DNA of 64,000 nucleotides from Talinum fruticosum (GCA_021018815.1 JAITYX010000003.1:13225501-13289500), one strand, 5' to 3'; counted from the first letter of the stretch, positions 31,097-43,081 are shown. The notes: generated by a model from the letters alone, not told the origin. Program-made: numbers and translations.

Positions 31097-32328
31097 TGAT
31101 GTGTAGTGGGAGCGGAAGCAAAAGAAGAAGAGAAAACCCAAAAAAGGCAAGCTGGACAGATTAGGTGTCCGCAGGTGCGTCTTGGGAGATCGGGTGAATG
31201 GAGGGGTAAACGTTCTTGGATTTGGCTGAAATTTGGAGGGAAGGTTATTTGGGATGTTAGGAAGGGCTGGTAAAAATATGGGCAGTATCCAAGGTCGGGA
31301 TCACCTTGAACCAAAGCCAAACAGAAAGTCGCGCTGGGCGGCTCTTCAGGATGAGGTTCTTTGTTTGTTTTTGGTGCTGGGGATGGAATACTTCTTGGAT
31401 TGAGCTGAAATTTGGTGGGACTCGACTCAACCCGTGTAGGATGGTGTGGGTGAAATTTGGGGACGAAATGATTTGTGGATTGGAAGATAAGGATTGATGA
31501 AGTCGCTGGATAGTTCCCGGGTCCTGGCCTGGATACGTAAACACCACCAAGTCGAACCAAGGGGCACCTTGCAATCTAACAGGATACGGAAACACCACCG
31601 GGGATTGTAAGGACTCAAAGGACACCACCAAGCTTGCCAAGGCTCGGATACAGTAATGAGAATTCAAGGGATTGAGAAATCCATCTCAAAAGAGCAAAGC
31701 TCAAAGTTCATATATTCATCAAAGTTGCTTTTACATGAGCTAAGCTAGCTGAATTTATAATGCCTAACAATGGCATTTTACAAAGCTGAAACATAGCTAA
31801 AAATTAAAGCAAAATCAAAACAAAAATCATAAGATTGTTTCCTCTCCTCCAAGTTAAGCTAGAGTGAATTCTGGCCAAGTATTGCGAAATTGGGAACATG
31901 TGGTTATGGCTTGTTTTCCCCTTTCCCAAGCTTCTCATTTTGATGCTTCTAGACTTCCTTGTAATGCTCTTCCTTTGTTGCTCTCTTTCCGGCCTAGGTA
32001 GCATCATATGACAATATGGACCGACCATATTTAAGCACTAAATTATTTATAAACATGAGCTGGACAAGGCCACGGCTGGACAAGGCCGAATCCACTTGCT
32101 TTAACATGGAGGAATTTAGGTGGCTAGCTTTGATTCTTCTTCTAGGCTCTTAGGTAAATAATTATTTATGAACATAAGGCCATAAAAGATCACTTCCCGG
32201 TTGCTCATCCTCCGGGATCAAAAATGAATAAAGGAAATTCAAGTGTTTTCGGTTCATTGCCATGCTTGTTTGATCTCTCTTGATGATTTATCTTCGATCC
32301 ATGATCAAGGGCTGTCCACTTTCCATCG
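31097..32328 (-). repeat. 5' LTR-A of element H
   Basis: 1232 bp. The first base pair of the LTR is CG instead of TG (32328), as also seen at 13325. The TATA box TATAAA is at 31754-31759 on the minus strand. Confidence 0.92.
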
Positions 32329-34118
32329 GATAGGAAATTTTCTGCGAAATCACACTCTTTTGCGCAGAGGTAGAAGGGAAGATAGATTCCGAGTCTATAA
32401 ACTAGGTCGGAAAAGCTTGGACTCGAAAGCAATCAATCGGAAAGAACAAGAGCGAGTAAGGTCTGTCCGAGTCTAGAATGAACTCGGAAAGATAACACTT
32501 AGATTTTACGTGGAAACCCTCCCGGGGTAGAAAACCACGGCCTGTGTCAATCCGGACACGAAGTCAAATCCACTATTTTGAGTCCACAAAATACTGTGAA
32601 CTGACCGAACCCAAGTTGCTCCCTTAGACAACTCTATACAAGTTTTCCTAGACTTAGAAATTCCCTTATCTCGATCTAGTACTTCCTAGCTGAAATAACC
32701 CTTACAGCTAGGGACAACTAAGCTGAGTTAACCCTTACAGCTTAGTCAAGGGACCTTACAAAGAATGTAAGAAAGAGTTTGTAATCGGGTAGAAGACCTT
32801 ACAACTCAAAAAGTAATGAATTACAGAGTGGGAGTTGTAAGTAGAAGATTGAAAGTAAATACAATGACTTTTCTCAAGTATGTGTATTAACAATAGATTC
32901 GACAATCTTCAAGTCTTGTGAAGTGAACACCCATGGGTTTCAAATCACAACCTGTTCGAATTGGGAATGTAGCATTCGGGATAGGCATTTTTGGAGCTGT
33001 GGGTTTCTTTGTGGAGGTAAGCTAGGAAGGTTTTTGCTTGGAAGGATAAGGACAAATTTGGTTTGTGGAGTTGTAGCGAGGCGGTGGAAATTTTGTGGAG
33101 GTTTCTCGATATCATAGGATGGTGAGAGGATGAGTTTTGGACGGGCTTAAGCTCTCGTTGCTTGTCTTTGAGAAGTGGTTCTCCAAGCGCAAGCAAAAGA
33201 TCAGTATGAGGAGAAGAGCTTTGGGGTTTCGGTTTGATGCATTGGTTAGGAGGCAAGGAAGCTAAGGTGATCTTCTTACCATCTTTGGTGAAGGTGTATG
33301 TGTTTTTGAAGCCATCATGAATTACCTTCCGGTCATAGAGCCAAGGTCTCCCAAGTAGTAAATGACAAGCGTCCATGGGAATTACATCACACCATATCTC
33401 ATCATGGTAGTGCTTACCAATGCTAAATGATAAAAGACAACGAGAATTAACTTGAAGTCCTTTACCTTGATTGAGCCACTTGGATGTTGTAGGGGTGGGG
33501 GTGAACCGAAGGTTGGAGTCCAAGTTTTTCTATCATCATTGATGCAGCCACATTAGTGTAACTACCACCATCAATAATGATTGAACATACTTTATCAAGT
33601 ATCGTTCCCCTTGTATGGAAGATGGTCTCACGTTGCTCCTCTTTTGGCTCCTTGAATCCACTCAAAGTTCTCCTTAGTGCCAACAACTCTCCTTCATCCG
33701 CCTTTTCAACAACCTCTTCTACCTCCTCCATCAAATACAGCTCTCTCTCGATTTCATTTTCCTCTTTTAGTTGCTTTTGATACTCAACTAGAGTAACTAT
33801 GCGGCGGTTTGGGCATTCGAAGCAATGTGCCCAAATACATGGCACTTAAGGCACCTTCTCGGATCACTTGGGTTTGGCATTGGTTTGGGAGGATTTGGGT
33901 TTGGAATGGCCGGGGTTGATTTGAGGAGTTTGGGGTTTTTTGTGGCAAAGGTTGGGGACTCCCCTTGTAGAAGGGTTGGCTCCTTTGAAGGGGAAAAGAC
34001 TTGAGAGTTTCTTTTTTGACAAACCGGGTTTTCTTTTGTTGTTCCACCTTGTGTGCCAAGTGACACACTTCATCAAATGTTGAGAAATGTTGTAACTCTA
34101 TAATTTATGCATACCTTG

Positions 34119-35174
34119 TGATGGGGAGGACACCACAAACCCAACCCCAACTAATACCGAGAGCCGACCGGAACCGATTGATAATTCGAGTCCTCGGAAT
34201 TCCATCGCGGAGCCCTCGAAACCATTGCTTGGGTCTTCGTTGATAACGCAGGCGTCAAGGGAGTTTTAGCCACACTCGGAAATACTTGTCTATCTCCTCG
34301 GACAGGAGTAAGGGAGTCGGACAAGTCATAAGTATTCGGAGGAAAATAAGCCAAGAGATCTTTTTTGAGTCCTCGGTTTCGAGCACATACGTCAAATGAT
34401 CTTTTTCGAGTTCTCGGTTTCGAGCTTAGACTACTTGATCATCATCTAGGCATCTTCGGTAGAGTCGAAAAGGAAAGTTAAGGATCGGAAAGCAAAAGAA
34501 TTTGGTGACAACGACTGTAGTCTGTCACCAAACGCAGAACCGTACTACTTTGTACTATTGATTCTGTGGTCCCCCTCCTTTTCTGCTGTCCTTTTTCTAC
34601 TGTAATTATTTACATTTTGTCCTTGTTTTTATCCTTTTATTTTGCGGAATACATCACAACCATTGATTGTAAAAGGGGATTTATAACCCTTAGATTAGAG
34701 TGATGTACCATAGCTAAGAGGCCTATAAATATACATGGGCTCTCTCTTTGTAAAGCATGATGGTTTTGATATTGGCTATATGCTAAGTAAAGTTGAGCGA
34801 GTGCTCCTTTCAACCCCAAAATTCTCTTTTGCTTGTCTAATTAGTGGCATAATTAGGCTGTGTTCTGAAGAGTCCGATTATACTTAGTGTGGTGATAGCT
34901 GTATCACTAACCGTGATTAGTGCCCTAGTTTTATCCTTGGTGGTGATATCTCGTACCCTTGGATAGTTTTAGTTTATCTTGTTCTTGTCCTATTAGTGCT
35001 TGGTTACCTTGCTAATCATCTCCTCACGAGTGATTAGCTTAGTCCTTGTTGTTTACTTGTTCCATTGGTCATTTCTAAGCCCTTGTCATTTCTAAGCCCA
35101 TTCCGAGTCTCTTAAAATTGCATTTGGTGCACTCTGTTTGCAAGATCGGTGTAGCCTTGCATCTTGGCACATCA
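34119..35174 (+). repeat. solo LTR-D in gag of element C (TSD CCTTG)
   Basis: 1056 bp, TGATGGGGAGGACACC to TTGGCACATCA, flanked by CCTTG at 34114-34118 and 35175-35179. The 42-bp-type repeat (34357-34435) has two units here and three in the copy at 62235. The hairpin domain is at 34837-34965. Confidence 0.92.
34837..34965 (+). other. three-hairpin leader domain (LTR-D copy)
   Basis: Hairpin 1 is CTAATTA (34837-34843) / TAATTAG (34850-34856) around GTGGCA. Hairpin 2 is TTAGTG (34884-34889) / CACTAA (34905-34910) around TGGTGATAGCTGTAT. Hairpin 3 uses a shifted stem, TATCC (34932-34936) / GGATA (34961-34965). Linkers GAAGAGTCC and TAGTGCCCTAG. Confidence 0.68.
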
Positions 35175-35260
35175 CCTTGCGTCTAAACCACCAAGATATC
35201 TTACAATCGTTTGGTCCTCATGCTCTTGTAGGTCACATGTGATTATCATTCTTTCAAACT

Positions 35261-36992
35261 TGATGTGCCAAAACGCAAGGCTACACCGATCCCGAAACAG
35301 AGTGAAATTATGCACAGTTCTTAGTGGGTCGAATGACTCAATAACTAGTTCCGAGGACTCGAAACGACTCGGAAAGTTGGAACCGAGGACTAAGCCGGAC
35401 TTAGACGACCAGAACCGAGGGCTTAGACTAACTAGACAACTAAAATTGGGGACTCAAACTAACTTAGACAACCGAAACCGAGTATTAAGTCGGACTCGAA
35501 AAACCGGAACAAAGGACTTAGAATACCGAATCCGAGTGGCTTAGACGACGGATGGTCGGTTTCGGAATAAAGATGGTGGCTTCAAAAGAAGTCTGGATTT
35601 TTGTGGGATGATGGTTAAGGGGTTAAGGAAGATGAGGGGAACATGTTTGGGTAGAATGGTGAGGGATAAATATGGAGAATATTTATGAACATCCACTACG
35701 AGATGCACACAACCAAGGGATAGTCTAACTTCACTTGGATACGATTTCACCACCAAGCTTAGCTAGGGCTCAAAGGCTTGCACTCGGATACGGATATCAC
35801 CACCAAGCTTGCCTAAGACTCTTTTGAACACCACCTAGTTAGCCAAACTAGGATAAGCAAAATGAGATTTAAAAAGGATAAAGGAGCTTAGCTCAACATT
35901 GAAGCATTAGCATTCATGGATAAACTTGTCCGATTTTTACATGCAGCACTCTACATATATATAGAGCTAAAAACTAGGATTGCTACTTTAATCTAAGGGC
36001 TGAAAATAGACTTACATAATCCTAGGGCTGTCACTACATTCAGCCAAAATAAAAGAAGACAAAAACAGTGGCTAATGAAGATAAAATGATCGGAATAAAA
36101 GGACAGCTCCAAATGGTCCCCCTTGCTTGTCGTTTTCGGTGCATCTTCCTACAGCAGAGCCAACTTAAAATGGTGATATCTCTTGATTTACAGCTCCAAT
36201 TGTGACGTGTAAGATATGCTTGGAAAGCTTGAGGAATAAGCATTTTAACCATATGTGGCTCGACCCATTTGAAGCTGTGAGCAAAACGTTATGACCAGAA
36301 CAATCAGCAGAGGTCAGACTGGTCAGTAGAAATACCCGGTTTGATGTTCGGACCATTTTCTTTATTATCTCCAACCTAAAAGACAATGCCCATAACTTGA
36401 TATTAATCTGGACATGTCCAAGAATACCCTTGTGAAAATTGGAGACCAAAATCTAATCCATGGTAGACTGAACACCCTTTTGAAGATGACCTTCAAGCGT
36501 CATTCCGAGTGCGCAACTTCCAGTTTCTAAGTCAACTTCAAATGCTCATAACTTGAGATTCCCAACTCCAATTTAGATGTTCTTTATATGGTCAAAAAGC
36601 TTAGGATGTTAGCTTTCTATCCATATGTCATGAGATGATGTTGGAGCTCTGGATCAGAAGATATGATCAAAACAAGGTGTAGGTGTCATTCTGGATGAGC
36701 AAGCTGCCAGTTTTGACAAAGGTCTTCCTCAGTTATTATCTCTGCATATATTCAAGATGCCCATAAGTTTTTAAGCTTGAGGACATCATGAAGTACTTGT
36801 ATGAATAATTTGGTAAGCAAACTCATAGCCGTTTGTGACTGAATGGCAGAACTTCCAACCCTTACAACACGAGAGAATTCCGAGTCACTCGAAGCTTATG
36901 AAAAGGGGAAATAAGTGTGCTACCCAACTCGGTTTAATCGTGGATAGCTTTGGGCTTGGAGTATGTTGTAGCCCATGGGTCTAGGTCCATCA
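35261..36992 (-). repeat. 3' LTR-B
   Basis: 1732 bp, TGATGGACCTAGACC at 36992 to TTGGCACATCA at 35261 (minus strand), preceded by the polypurine run CAAACAGGGAGAGGA (36993-37007). Confidence 0.92.
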
Positions 36993-37269
36993 TCCTCTCC
37001 CTGTTTGAAAGAATTTGACCTCAAATTCATCGGATGATCATCAACAAAACAGGAGAGTGAGTGGTAAGGCTGACCATGGTTGGACAGAACATAGTTTCGA
37101 GTTGCTTCACCACTTGAAAGATGTTGCTGGCGCTTTCCAGCTCTTGGTTAGTACCCTTAGTACTAGGCATTAGCTTAGGCCAACCCAAAGAAGGAGGCCA
37201 CTCTTTTCTTGCTTGCATCCACTCAAGACTTCCCGGTTCATCAACCACTTGCTTGCATTGCTTGTTGGG
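36993..37269 (-). other. LTR-B element 3' tail with polypurine tract
   Basis: It matches 23985-24249 on +. It contains QARKEWPPSLGWPKLMPS in one frame and the relic tail before the polypurine run. The LTR-A at 37270 interrupts it. Confidence 0.7.
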
Positions 37270-38486
37270 TGATGGAGAGTGGACAACATTGCAATTTGAC
37301 CTCAAAGATGTTCATATTGAGAAGCTTTGTATGTCTAAGGTTCCATCAAAAATACTTGATTATTTCATGATTAAGGGGAAAACCTTGCAATTCAACCAAA
37401 TGGTGCTCATGGACCCCGGAGGGTGACAAGTCCAAAACTTTGAGTTTTTACGTTTTGGTTCATAAATAATTGGTTATTAATTTAGCCAAGAAGGATAGTT
37501 GTAGTTAGCCACCCAAAAACCTCCAAGGTCAAGCAAGTGTGCGTGGTCAAGTCAAACCAAGGAACATTGCCATTTTATGCTCTTAAGTACATAAATAAGA
37601 TGATGCTTGAATATGGGCGGTCCATATTTACATGGGGTGAAGCCTAGCCGGTTATGAAGCAACAAGGAAAAAGGATGACAAGGAATTCTAGAAGCATCAA
37701 AGAATCAAGAAGCTTGAAGAAGGGAAAACAAGCAAGGCCACATGTTCCCAATTTTGTAATACGTGGCTAGGATTTACTCTAGCTTAACTTGGAGGAGTGG
37801 AAAGAATCTAATTAGTTTTATTATCAATTTTGCATTATTCTTAGCTTAGTGTTCAGTTATGTAAAATGCCAACATGAGGCATTATAAATTCAGCTCCTAA
37901 ACTCCATGTAAGGACACTTTTTTGATGAATATATTTGAGTTAATACTCTTGAGCTGGATTGCTCGTTTTTGAATCCTCAAAGTTGAATCCGTGCTTGGCC
38001 TCACGGTGGTGTCCTTTGAGTCTCTTAAGTCCCGGTGGTGTTGCTGTATCCGGATCGCTTAGGAGCGCCCCTTGGTTCACTCGGTGGTGTTGCTGTATCC
38101 GAGCCGAACCTTGGTACTATCCCTCACTTTTCCAGCCCATAACTCACAAACTACTTAGCCATTTTTCTCCAAATTTTAACCACCTTCTTTCCAGTCCATC
38201 TACTTCCATTCCTCCAAATTTCAGCCGCATCCAAGAAACCTTCCATCCTCTACATTAAAACCAAACAAAGGGTGTCATTCTACTCATCCAGCCGGTTACA
38301 TCAACTTCTGGCTATTTGTTCAGGACGTTGCCCTTATCCAAAATTCACGAAACTTGGTCACAACCTTCCTTTATCAGTTACCTACCTCCCCACCAAATTT
38401 CAGCCAAAACCAAGCACTTTTACCCATCCTTTCACCCGATCTCCCAAGACTGTGCAATCGGACCCTATTCTGCCCTGCTGCACTTC
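37270..38486 (+). repeat. solo LTR-A in LTR-B element (TSD TTGGG), 3' end deleted
   Basis: It starts TGATGGAGAGTGG. The left flank is TTGGG (37265-37269) and TTGGG recurs at 38487-38491. About 45 bp of the LTR end are missing; the intact end carries CACATC twice, so a slip between these repeats is plausible. Hairpin 1 shows CCGTG (37989-37993) / CACGG (38002-38006). Confidence 0.82.
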
Positions 38487-39985
38487 TTGGGGCTAAACTT
38501 GTAGGACGCTTGCTCTTTACTTGGACTCAGAAAATGTTTCTTAAGCCTCATCAAAGTCCCCATGAATAAGGACTTTTCTCGGATCAGAAACTCGCTCATT
38601 AAACTTTTTGGAAAGTTTGGAACAACTTCCCAATGTGGCTATCCAAGTAATCATTAAAAGATCTTCGGTGGAGGAGTTCCCTTTTACCCAACTCGAGAAA
38701 ATAATAAGGCCAACTCAGAAAACTGGGCCAACTCGGAATACCAGGCCAGCTCGGAAAACTAGGCCAACTCGAAAACCGGGCTAACTCGAAAACCGGGCCA
38801 ACTCGGAAAACCATGCCAACTTAGAAAACCAGGACAACTTATAAAACAAGGCCAACTTAGAGAACAAGGCCAACTCGGAACACAAGGCCAACTCGGAAAA
38901 CAAGGCCAAGAGCTTTTAAACAAACAATAAGCTCGAACATGGGGCTCACTCAACAAGTGATTTTCATAATCAAGGAACAATGTCTCATACCTCTCATTAG
39001 CATCACGGATCGAAACATTTGTTTCATCAATGACCTATAAACTTGGCCTCTTAACTTCACTTCCATTCTTGAATCATAGAATAAACCAATGAGCATAACA
39101 AAGCATTCATGAGGCCTTCCAACATTCCTTAGATCAATCTTTAACATAAACTTCAACTCAAATAACTCAAATAAGGGCTTGGAGAAAGGGTGACGTAGGT
39201 GGAAGGTTTCGGACTCCTCATGTCCTAAGAGGGCAAGGACTTGAGTGGGTTGATCAAAGTGCTTTTCCATAACCTTGGTAGGAACCAAGACCTCATCAAA
39301 AGACATCAAAACAGATTGTATAATGTAGAGCTTAGAAACTTGGTCGATAGAACTCATGTAGCTACTAGGAGTGCTTGACAACCCATATGGAATGACTAAC
39401 CAATCATACAACCAAGGTTTATCCAATAACAAGTAACAAGAATCTAGAAACATGATATCACTCCAAAATTCACCAAGATCATTCTTGTCACTACCAAAGG
39501 AAATAGGACACCCAGAATTTGATTGGAATCTTTTACCTTGTAAAGACCATTGGGAGTCAAGTGGGTGTGAGTGGACCGGGACTTGAGGACTCAAAGGTTC
39601 CACTATGTTTAAGCTATCCTCTAGCTCCTTTTGCTCTTCTTACTCCCTTTGTAACTCATTATACTCATCAAACTTTGGAGGTAAGTTAAAGTGTGGCTCA
39701 TTTTCTTCTTGCTCGTTATGAAGCTCTTCACATTCAGCCAAGACAATGCTTGATTGTGGGTACTCCAACTCAAGGTGACTCATCCCTTGGCAAAGGGAAA
39801 ACATGCTGTTTTGCAATGGACCAAAAGGGTTTGTGGGTTGTGGGGTTGGAAAATTTGGTGGTGGAGAGGAAGGACAACCACCAGAATTTGGTGAGGGTAT
39901 TTGCAGGCTCCTTTTGAGAAGGGGTGTGGATTTTTGTGGAGGCAAAGAGGGCTGGACAGTAGGGGTAAATGAGGGAGGTTGGTAA
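38487..39985 (-). pseudogene. second ORF of minus-strand LTR-B element, broken
   Basis: The same protein as the intact ORF at 22569-23969. A stop interrupts the acidic part (NELQRE then stop, near 39640). The protease tail (DSCYLLLDKPWLYDW) and RT-core relic (SVLMSFDEVLVPT, second aspartate changed to glutamate) are present. A one-base loss at about 39020 shifts the frame at the same place as in the 18976 copy. The SWP minisatellite follows. Confidence 0.78.
38693..38915 (-). repeat. about 18-bp minisatellite, longest copy
   Basis: About twelve units of the GAAAACAAGGCCAACTCG type (reverse complement of the unit at 19451). It is the longest of the three tracts. Confidence 0.8.
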
Positions 39986-40498
39986 CTTTTTGGAGGTCAG
40001 ATTTGGTGTTTTGTGGTGAGGGAAAAAGGGGCTGGTTTGTAGGTTTCGGTGGGGGAATGTGGTGGCTCTTTTTATGGTAAGTTGGGGCATTTTGAGGTGG
40101 GAAGGAAGGCTGGTCAGTAGGTGTTGGTGAAGGAAAGGATGTGATGGCTGAAGGTTTGGAGGGAAGGGAAAAGAGACTCTCCTTGTTGATGGGTTTAGTC
40201 TTGGTTGGAGGTGATTTGTAAGTAAGTGGACCAAACCTTTTCAACAACTTACCTCTCAACTTTCTCCATGTGTACACTTTCTCTTTGTCTTTCTTTTTCC
40301 TTCTCATCTTATAAGTTCTCCACCAAGTGAGGGCACAACTCCTCAACTTAGACACAACAATTTCTATCTTCTCATGCTCTTCTAAACTCAGATTTGCAAG
40401 GGCTTCTTCAACCTTGATAAACCAACTAGAAAACTGATCTTGTTGTCCATAAACTTGGGCACAAGGAGACTAGCCAACTCAAAATCAGAAGCGGCCAT
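39780..40498 (-). pseudogene. gag of minus-strand LTR-B element, one frameshift
   Basis: It starts at 40498 (MAASDFELASLLVPKF). A one-base loss in an A run near 40450 shifts the frame before YGQQ; downstream the core (SKLRSCALTWW, KLRGKLLKRFGPL) and proline-rich tail are open to about 39780. Otherwise it matches the intact gag at 22015. Confidence 0.8.
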
Positions 40499-40675
40499 TT
40501 AAGCTCTCACAACCAAATACAAAGTGGTGCTCAAGATGGTGAAAGAAAAAAAATGTGGCAGGAACTTTTTTGTTGTTTGGGTTTTTTGTGGACTGATGTG
40601 TTTGGGGCAAAAGGGGTTGTGTTTGGGGTTAAGGAAGCTCAGCCTACGAAAGGCTCCAAAGCTCGATACCAAAAC

Positions 40676-42403
40676 TGATGTGCCAAAACGCAAGGCTACA
40701 CCGATCCCGAAACGAGTGAAATTATGCGCAGTTCTTAGTGGGTCGGAATGACTCAATAACTAGTTCCGAGGACTCGGAACGACTCGAAAGTTGGAACCGA
40801 GGACTAAGCCGGACTCGGACGACCGGAACCGAGGGCTCGGATTAACTAGACAACTAAAATTGGGGATTCGGACTAACTCGGACAACTGAAACCGAGTATT
40901 AAGTCGGACTCGAAAACCAGAACAAAGGACTTAGAATACTGAATCGAGTGGCTCGGACAACGGATGGTCGGTTTCGGAATAAAGATGGTGGCTTCAAAAG
41001 AAGTCTGGATTTTTGTGGGATGATGGTTAAGGGGTTAAGGAAAATGAGGGGAACATGTTTGGGCAGAATGGTGAGGAATAAATATGGAGAATGTTTATGA
41101 ACATCCACTACAGATGCACACAACCAAGGGATAGTCTAACTTCACTTGGATACAGATTTCACCACCAAGCTTAGCTAGGGCTCAAAGGCTTGCACTGGAT
41201 ACGAGATATCACCACCAAGCTTGCCTAAGACTCTTTTGAACACCACCTAGTTAGCCAAACTAGGATAAACAAAATGAGATTTAAAAAGGATAAAGGAGCT
41301 TAGCTCAACTTTGATGCATTAGCATTCATGGATAAACTTGTCTTATTTTTACATGCAGCAAGCTACATATATATAGAGCTAAAAACTAGGGTTGCTACTT
41401 TAATCTAAGGGCTGAAAATAGACTTACATAATCCTAGGGCTGTCACTACATTCAGCCAAAATAAAAGAAGACAAAAACAGTGGCCAATGAAGATAAAATG
41501 ATCGGAATAAAAGGACAACTGCAAATGGTCCCCCTTGCTGTCGTTTTCGGTGCATCTTCCTACAGCAGAGCCGACTTAAAATGGTGATAGCTCTTGATTT
41601 ACAGCTCCAATTGTGACGTGTAAGATATGCTTGGAAAGCTTGAGGAATAAGCTCTTCAACCATATTTGGCTCGACCCATTTGAAGCTGTGAGCAAAACGT
41701 TATGACCAGAACAATCAGCAGAGGTCAGACCGGTCAGTAGAAATACCCGGTTTGATGTTCGGACCATTTTCTTTATTATCTCCAACCTAAAAGACAATGC
41801 CCATAACTTGATATTAATCTGGACATGTCCAAGAATACCCTTGTGAAAATTGGAGACCAAAATCTAATCCATGGTTGACTGAACACCCTTTTTAAAGATG
41901 ACCTTCAAGCGTCATTCTCGGTGTGCAACTTCCAGTTTCGAGTCAACTTCAAATGCTCATAACTTGAGATTCCCAACTCCAATTTAGATGTTCTTTATAT
42001 GGTCAGAAAGCTTAGGATGTTAGCTTTCCATCCATACGTCATGAGGTGATGTTGGAGCTCTGGATCAGAAGATATGATCAAAACAAGGTGTAGGTGTCAT
42101 TCTGGATGAGCAAGCTGCTAGTTTTAACAAAGGTCTTCCTCAGTTATTATCTCCGCATATATTCAAGATTCCCATAAGTTTTTAAGCTTGAGGACATCAT
42201 GAAGTACTTGTATGAATAATTTGGTAAGCAAACTCATAGCCGTTTGTGACTGAATGGCAGAACTTCCAACCCTTACAACACGAGAGAATTCCGAGTCACT
42301 CGAAGCTTATGAAAAGGGGAAATAAGTGTGCTACCCTACTCGGTTTGATCGTGGATGGCTGTGGGCTTGGAGTATGTTGTAGCCCATGAGTCTAGGTCCA
42401 TCA
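40676..42403 (-). repeat. 5' LTR-B
   Basis: 1728 bp, ending TTGGCACATCA at 40676 and followed on the minus strand by GTTTTGGTATCGAGC (primer-binding site 40661-40671). Hairpin 1, CCTAGTT/AACTAGG with loop TGGCT, lies at 41246-41264. Confidence 0.92.
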
Positions 42404-42985
42404 AAACTCCCGAGTGTATTCTTCTACACTCATGCTGCCTTGTTGAAGGTTATGAAGTTGGAGGTAGCTATCTTGGACATAGGTTAGGGGTAGAAACCGG
42501 GCCTTGAGTTTAGCTCTCATTTTCTCCAAACTCTTGATTTTAGCTTTCCTCTCCCTCACTCGTTTGTGAACAAGGTTCTCCCACCAAGTAGAGGCAAAGC
42601 CCCTAAGCTTGAGGGCCATAAGCTTAACTTTCTTTTCATCCGGGACCTCCTTGTAGTAAAAAATTCTTTCCACGGTCCTTAACCAATTAAGAAATTCATC
42701 CGGATGCAAGCGCCCTTCAAATTCCGCAATTTCTACTTTAAAGTCATTGGAATGTGGTTTTGTTCACCTAGTGTTCCTCCTTGATCGCCTTTCACTATTC
42801 GAAGATGCAAAAGGATCACTCTCTTCTTCATCCTCATGGAGGCTAGGGACAGACCGAGTAGGAGGTGAGTTGCTCCTGAGTTGATCTCGCTTAGCCTTCA
42901 TGTAATGCCCAAGTTGTTTGCGGAGATACTCATTCTCCTTCATAAGCATGTCAAACCTTTCTTCTAAAGTCATGCTTGCACTCAT

Positions 42986-43081
42986 GGCTGGGATTTTGTG
43001 GGGCTGGCTATTTTTGTGGTTTTTTGGTTTATGGAAATGGACAAATCAACAAAGGATCAGAACTTGCTCCGATACCAAATA
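42986..43081 (-). promoter_or_regulatory. primer-binding site and leader of element C
   Basis: The minus strand after the LTR reads TATTTGGTATCGGAGCAAG. The initiator tRNA-Met-type site is about 43062-43075, followed by a short A/C-rich leader to the gag ATG at 42985. Confidence 0.78.

Larger units (their letters stand above)
27249..32328 (-). mobile_element. element H: complete gag-only LTR-A element (TSD GATAG)
   Basis: A complete 5080-bp element: 5' LTR 31097-32328, primer-binding site, gag, further ORFs, polypurine tract, 3' LTR 27249-28506, with GATAG at 27244-27248 and 32329-32333. The internal region is 2590 bp, too short for gypsy pol, and no RT, RNase H or integrase motif was found. 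The two LTRs differ at few sites by eye, many of them C/T changes at CpG, so this looks like one of the youngest insertions here. It is the best reference copy of the non-autonomous family. Confidence 0.9.
25958..32944 (-). repeat. copia LTR on minus strand, split by two gypsy insertions
   Basis: The visible pieces are 25958-25972, 27203-27248 and 32329 to about 32944. They match the copia LTR at 58830-60538: the end with CACCCTAGAGGGGGTGAATA, ACGTGGAAACCCTCCCGGGG near 32508, and the AATCTTCAAGTCTTG region near 32902. It is truncated at about 32944 against gypsy element C. Confidence 0.82.
35261..42403 (-). mobile_element. complete LTR-B element (TSD AAACT) with nested LTR-A
   Basis: 5' LTR 40676-42403, internal 36993-40675, 3' LTR 35261-36992, flanked by AAACT at 35256-35260 and 42404-42408. 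Without the nested LTR-A (37270-38486) it is about 5.9 kb with about 2.4 kb internal. It encodes gag and the second ORF only. It lies inside gag of element C. Confidence 0.9.
32945..42985 (-). pseudogene. element C gag-protease gene, in three pieces
   Basis: The pieces are 42985-42404, 35260-35175 and 34118-32945. Gag starts MSASMTLEERFDMLMKENEY at 42985, has a SNSERRSRR segment, then DEFLNWLRTVERIFYYKEV, GFASTWWENL, KMRAKLKARFLPL, and SMSVEEYTREF at the first break. It continues across the insertions with IITCDLQEHEDQTIVRYLGG and STFDEVCHLAHKVEQQ. A zinc knuckle (CLKCHVFGHIASN, near 33830) is followed, after a frameshift, by PNRRIVTLVEYQ. Protease carries CSIIIDGGSYTNVAA near 33570 and DACHLLLGRPWLYDRKVIHD near 33350. 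There is a stop near 34105 and small frameshifts near 33830, 33490 and 42750. The pieces join in frame when the 5-bp duplications are counted once. Confidence 0.85.

Noticed and set aside
33577..33780. Serine-rich + strand ORF
   Set aside because: It is antisense to the gag-protease linker of element C, which has clear homologous motifs.
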